This document shows, in pieces, positions 23,250-25,458 of a stretch of 25,458 nucleotides of DNA. Below the pieces are notes generated by a model that saw nothing but the letters and a program-made list of their open reading frames with translations, ran no database searches and was not told where the DNA came from. This DNA comes from Candidatus Hydrogenedentota bacterium (GTDB lineage Bacteria; Hydrogenedentota; Hydrogenedentia; Hydrogenedentales; CAITNO01). Position 1 is the stretch's first letter, and every line of letters starts with the position of its first letter. The DNA lies in NCBI GenBank assembly GCA_903822375.1, contig CAIJOU010000151.1, forward strand, positions 1 through 25,458, in the 5' to 3' direction. The translations under genes and the position numbers were made by a program.

Positions 23250-24743
23250 ATGAACCGGCGAACCATGTTGAAGATGGCGGCGGCAAGCGCCGTGCTGGCA
23301 CTCGGCAAACAGGGAACTGCGGAGTCCCAATCTTCTCAGGCGGCATCAGACAACAACCAGGGGTACAAACACCGCGTGGCGTTTGGCGCCTGGATCAACG
23401 ACATGCGGAACGAGCCACTGCCGCTCCAGCAGTGGCCCGCGCCGCAGTTTGACGGGCAGACGCTCGACAGCCTTGTCTGTGCGCTGAAAGTGCAGGCCGA
23501 GGCGGGGTTCAAACTCTTGGACGTCTGGGGCCTGTTTGCCACCTACGGCTATCCCCCGGACATCAAGAGCGCCTTTGAGGACGAGGGCCGCGTTCAAATG
23601 GTCCGACGGCTCATTGAGGCCGCCGAGAAACTCGACATGCGCATCATGTTCGGCATGGGACTGCTGAGTTGGGGTTATGACAAGATTCTTGAGGCCAACC
23701 CGGGCATTCGCGGCGTCGACGCGGACGGAAAACCCCACGCGCACGCGCTTTGCGGCGCCAAGGAGGAATCCTGGCGCTGCGTGGAGAAGATTCTGGACTG
23801 CACTTTGAACAATTTCGCGTTCGGCGGCATCCATCTTGAATCATGCGACCTGGGCTGCTGCATGTGCCCGGAATGCGCCGGCAGGGACGGGCAGGTGGGA
23901 TACAACGTGCGGATGAACGCGCGCGCTGCCCAGCACATCAAGAGCCGCTGGCCGCACCTGACCGTCACGGCCATCCCCTCCAACTGGCTTCCCGGCAATG
24001 CGGGGCCGTTCACCCCTGAACAGGAAGATCAGGTCGTCGGGTTGGGCAGCCATATCGACTGTTTCATGGACCAGGGATGGCGCGGCACCTGCGTTGCGCC
24101 TGAACGGCGCAAAGCCTTCATCTCGCGCCTGCCGTGCGCCTATGGCACTTCGGGCGGCATCTGGATGTATCACTGCGCGCGGCGCAACCGCCTGTCGTAC
24201 TTCATGCCCTATCCGAAGCGCGCGGGGGCCGCCATCCGGGAACACTACGGGGACGGCGCGCGCGGAAGTATGATTTACCAGGGACCGATGATCAATCCGG
24301 CCGTGGAAATGAACACCGCCGTCGCGGGCCGGCTCCTGCGGAACCCCCAAAGGAACGCGCAAGATGCGCTTGAAGAGGCCGTCGAGTTCTACTACCGTCC
24401 CCGCAGTGCGGACGTGAGGCGCGCTGTTGCGGAAGCGTTCTGCACGGCGGAAGATGCCTACTTCGACAGTTGGTCTGATGAGTTGAAGAAGGATCCCCAT
24501 CGTCCGGGAGAGTTCTACGTCGAGACGCTGTTTGCCGAATCGCCGCAGCGAAGCCAGTACCTCGAACAGTGCCTGACGCCAAAGGGCCGCGGTTCGTACC
24601 GGAAAGGGCTGGTCGCGGTTCTGGACCGTCTATCGTCACTGGACGGGCAGTGCCAGGACGAGGGCCGCCTCAGTAGGGTCAGAACCGGCGTCATCAGCGC
24701 GATCGTGGATATCGAAAACCTGGGATACGAGCGACCGGCCTGA
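23250..24743 (+). CDS. Tat-exported TIM-barrel-like protein with cysteine cluster
   Basis: 497 residues from the ATG at 23250. GGAGG at 23237-23241 lies 8 bases upstream, and the in-frame start at 23229 would place seven residues before the signal. The N-terminus NRRTMLKMAAASAVLALG is a twin-arginine signal, implying export of a folded, possibly metal-containing protein. The body reads as a TIM barrel: FKLLDVWGLFATYGYPPD, LIEAAEKLDMRIMFGMGLLSW, NNFAFGGIHLESCD, HLTVTAIPSNWLPG and HIDCFMDQGW. At the end of a strand sits Cys199, Cys203, Cys204, Cys206 and Cys209 (ESCDLGCCMCPECAG). A similar C-x-C-x2-C placement occurs in DUF4838/GH67-like barrels. A helical C-terminal domain follows (AVEFYYRPRSADVRRAVAEAF). 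It is probably a glycoside hydrolase relative, but I do not recognise a characterised family. Confidence 0.75.
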   Translation: MNRRTMLKMAAASAVLALGKQGTAESQSSQAASDNNQGYKHRVAFGAWINDMRNEPLPLQQWPAPQFDGQTLDSLVCALKVQAEAGFKLLDVWGLFATYGYPPDIKSAFEDEGRVQMVRRLIEAAEKLDMRIMFGMGLLSWGYDKILEANPGIRGVDADGKPHAHALCGAKEESWRCVEKILDCTLNNFAFGGIHLESCDLGCCMCPECAGRDGQVGYNVRMNARAAQHIKSRWPHLTVTAIPSNWLPGNAGPFTPEQEDQVVGLGSHIDCFMDQGWRGTCVAPERRKAFISRLPCAYGTSGGIWMYHCARRNRLSYFMPYPKRAGAAIREHYGDGARGSMIYQGPMINPAVEMNTAVAGRLLRNPQRNAQDALEEAVEFYYRPRSADVRRAVAEAFCTAEDAYFDSWSDELKKDPHRPGEFYVETLFAESPQRSQYLEQCLTPKGRGSYRKGLVAVLDRLSSLDGQCQDEGRLSRVRTGVISAIVDIENLGYERPA

Positions 24744-24879
24744 ACGCGGCCTCCTTTCATGCCCTGCCTGGTTAATATTCTTGAACGATTGCGCCAACTT
24801 CCGACCGAAAAGGCGTCATTGAAGTCAACGTGGATGGAATGCGGAGGCATCCGAACCCTTGTGACTTCTCTCACACCCT

Positions 24880-24908
24880 TTGATAACGTCCGTCAAAATG
24901 CGCATAAT
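24880..24908 (+). promoter_or_regulatory. Promoter for the membrane protein gene
   Basis: TTGATA (24880-24885), 17-bp spacer, CATAAT (24903-24908), five of six matches in each element. It is about 110 bases upstream of the ATG at 25017, in a 273-bp gap that holds nothing else recognisable. Confidence 0.55.
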
Positions 24909-25016
24909 ACACCGGCTGGGCTCCTCACAGTTGGACTGCGCCGCCTGGCAAGGCTCAAGTTTGGACTCTTCTCATGTTGATGATTGACGCAAGAAAGACT
25001 GCTTTTCGAGGAAGAC

Positions 25017-25458
25017 ATGCAGGGTAAACGGCACTCGGGTTTCCTTATGCGCGCCGACAGCGTGTCAACCGCCATCGCATCCACCGGTTTGGCAATGCTC
25101 ATCGTCGCCTCGGCGAGTCTCCTTGCCTCCAGCGACCACATTTCCGGCCCCGTTGAACACTGCATGAATCTGCTGGCAATCCTTCTGTTCAGTTCCCCCC
25201 CCCTGTACGCGGCGCTTCGCTCAAAGAGCGATTTCTCCATCAAAATAAGCGTGGCCGCCGGTGCGTTTATGCTCGCGCTGCATGAGGTTTTGCAACTGGT
25301 CAACAATCTGTCTCCCGATACGCTTCGGGGTGACATCCTCAGCCTGCGACCGCTGCTGCTGGGCGTGGGATTCTGCATGTTCATGATATCGATGTATCTG
25401 TCGATTATTCGTATGGCAAGAAGCCAGGACACCCTGGACTCCGAACGTCGACGCTTGA
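25017..25458 (+). CDS. Polytopic membrane protein, N-terminal part (3' partial, possible sensor)
   Basis: At least 147 codons, open to the window end, with GAGGAAG about 4 bases before the ATG. Four hydrophobic segments can be read: STAIASTGLAMLIVASASLL, MNLLAILLFSSPPLYAAL, ISVAAGAFMLALHEVLQLV and LRPLLLGVGFCMFMISMYLSII. They are followed by a charged stretch, RMARSQDTLDSERRR, that looks like the start of a cytoplasmic linker helix. Such a layout is common in membrane-bound histidine kinases and diguanylate cyclases, but no signalling domain is inside the window, so that is only a suggestion. A run of nine C at 25195-25203 lies in the second membrane segment. The promoter at 24880 suggests it is transcribed independently of the upstream glycosidase-like genes. 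Confidence 0.7.
   Translation, partial: MQGKRHSGFLMRADSVSTAIASTGLAMLIVASASLLASSDHISGPVEHCMNLLAILLFSSPPLYAALRSKSDFSIKISVAAGAFMLALHEVLQLVNNLSPDTLRGDILSLRPLLLGVGFCMFMISMYLSIIRMARSQDTLDSERRRL

Noticed and set aside
24893..25432. 179-codon minus-strand ORF at the right end
   Set aside because: The plus strand here encodes a protein with four regular membrane segments, a promoter and a ribosome binding site; the minus ORF has none of these.

Overview
The window is GC-rich DNA, densely filled with genes for exported proteins: nearly every product carries a Sec signal peptide, a lipobox or a Tat motif. Three features suggest a bacterium of the Planctomycetes/Verrucomicrobia/Lentisphaerae/Hydrogenedentes kind: two DUF1559-type prepilins with the N-terminal pattern GFTLIELLVVIAIIG and a C-terminal DG-containing motif, a DUF1080 protein, and a CehA/McbA-type PHP protein. 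The prepilin segment LLPALARAREAARR looks most like Hydrogenedentes-type genomes. That placement is inference from protein style, because no rRNA or marker gene is present.

Layout, left half. Positions 1-2444 hold the body of an NPCBM-GH36 alpha-galactosidase-like enzyme whose 5' end lies outside the window. It is followed on the same strand by a secreted alpha/alpha-barrel-like protein (2535-4088), then by a tight pair: an EF-hand secreted protein (4276-4932) and a PHP metallohydrolase (4934-7096). Convergent to these lies a large lipoprotein joining a YVTN beta-propeller to a phosphoesterase domain (9793-7205), preceded upstream by a DUF1080 (3-keto-disaccharide hydrolase-like) protein (10826-10128). 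Two divergent prepilin genes follow (11978-11079 and 12300-13211). They share a perfect 76-bp inverted repeat that flanks both of their promoters.

Layout, right half. A 1013-residue clan-A-like glycosidase (13331-16372, probable TTG start) faces three minus-strand genes: a small SpoIIAA-like protein, a LolA-like secreted protein with a near-consensus promoter, and a lipoprotein glycosidase with Fn3-like domains. Then on the plus strand come a frameshifted SUMF1/FGE-fold lipoprotein (20569-21385), a secreted five-bladed-propeller glycosidase-like protein, a Tat-exported TIM-barrel-like protein with a cysteine cluster, and the start of a membrane protein that runs off the window.

Taken together, this looks like a polysaccharide/glycoside breakdown region. 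It encodes several different secreted carbohydrate-active folds (GH36, clan-A barrels, an alpha/alpha barrel, a GH43/32-like propeller, DUF1080) but no visible transporter, sulfatase or SusC/D pair. No tRNA, rRNA, CRISPR array, transposase or integrase was seen. Long antisense ORFs are codon-bias shadows of the real genes. The most notable observations are the 76-bp inverted repeat between the prepilins, the single-base frameshift in a G6 run, and several glycosidase-like proteins that I cannot place in a named family.
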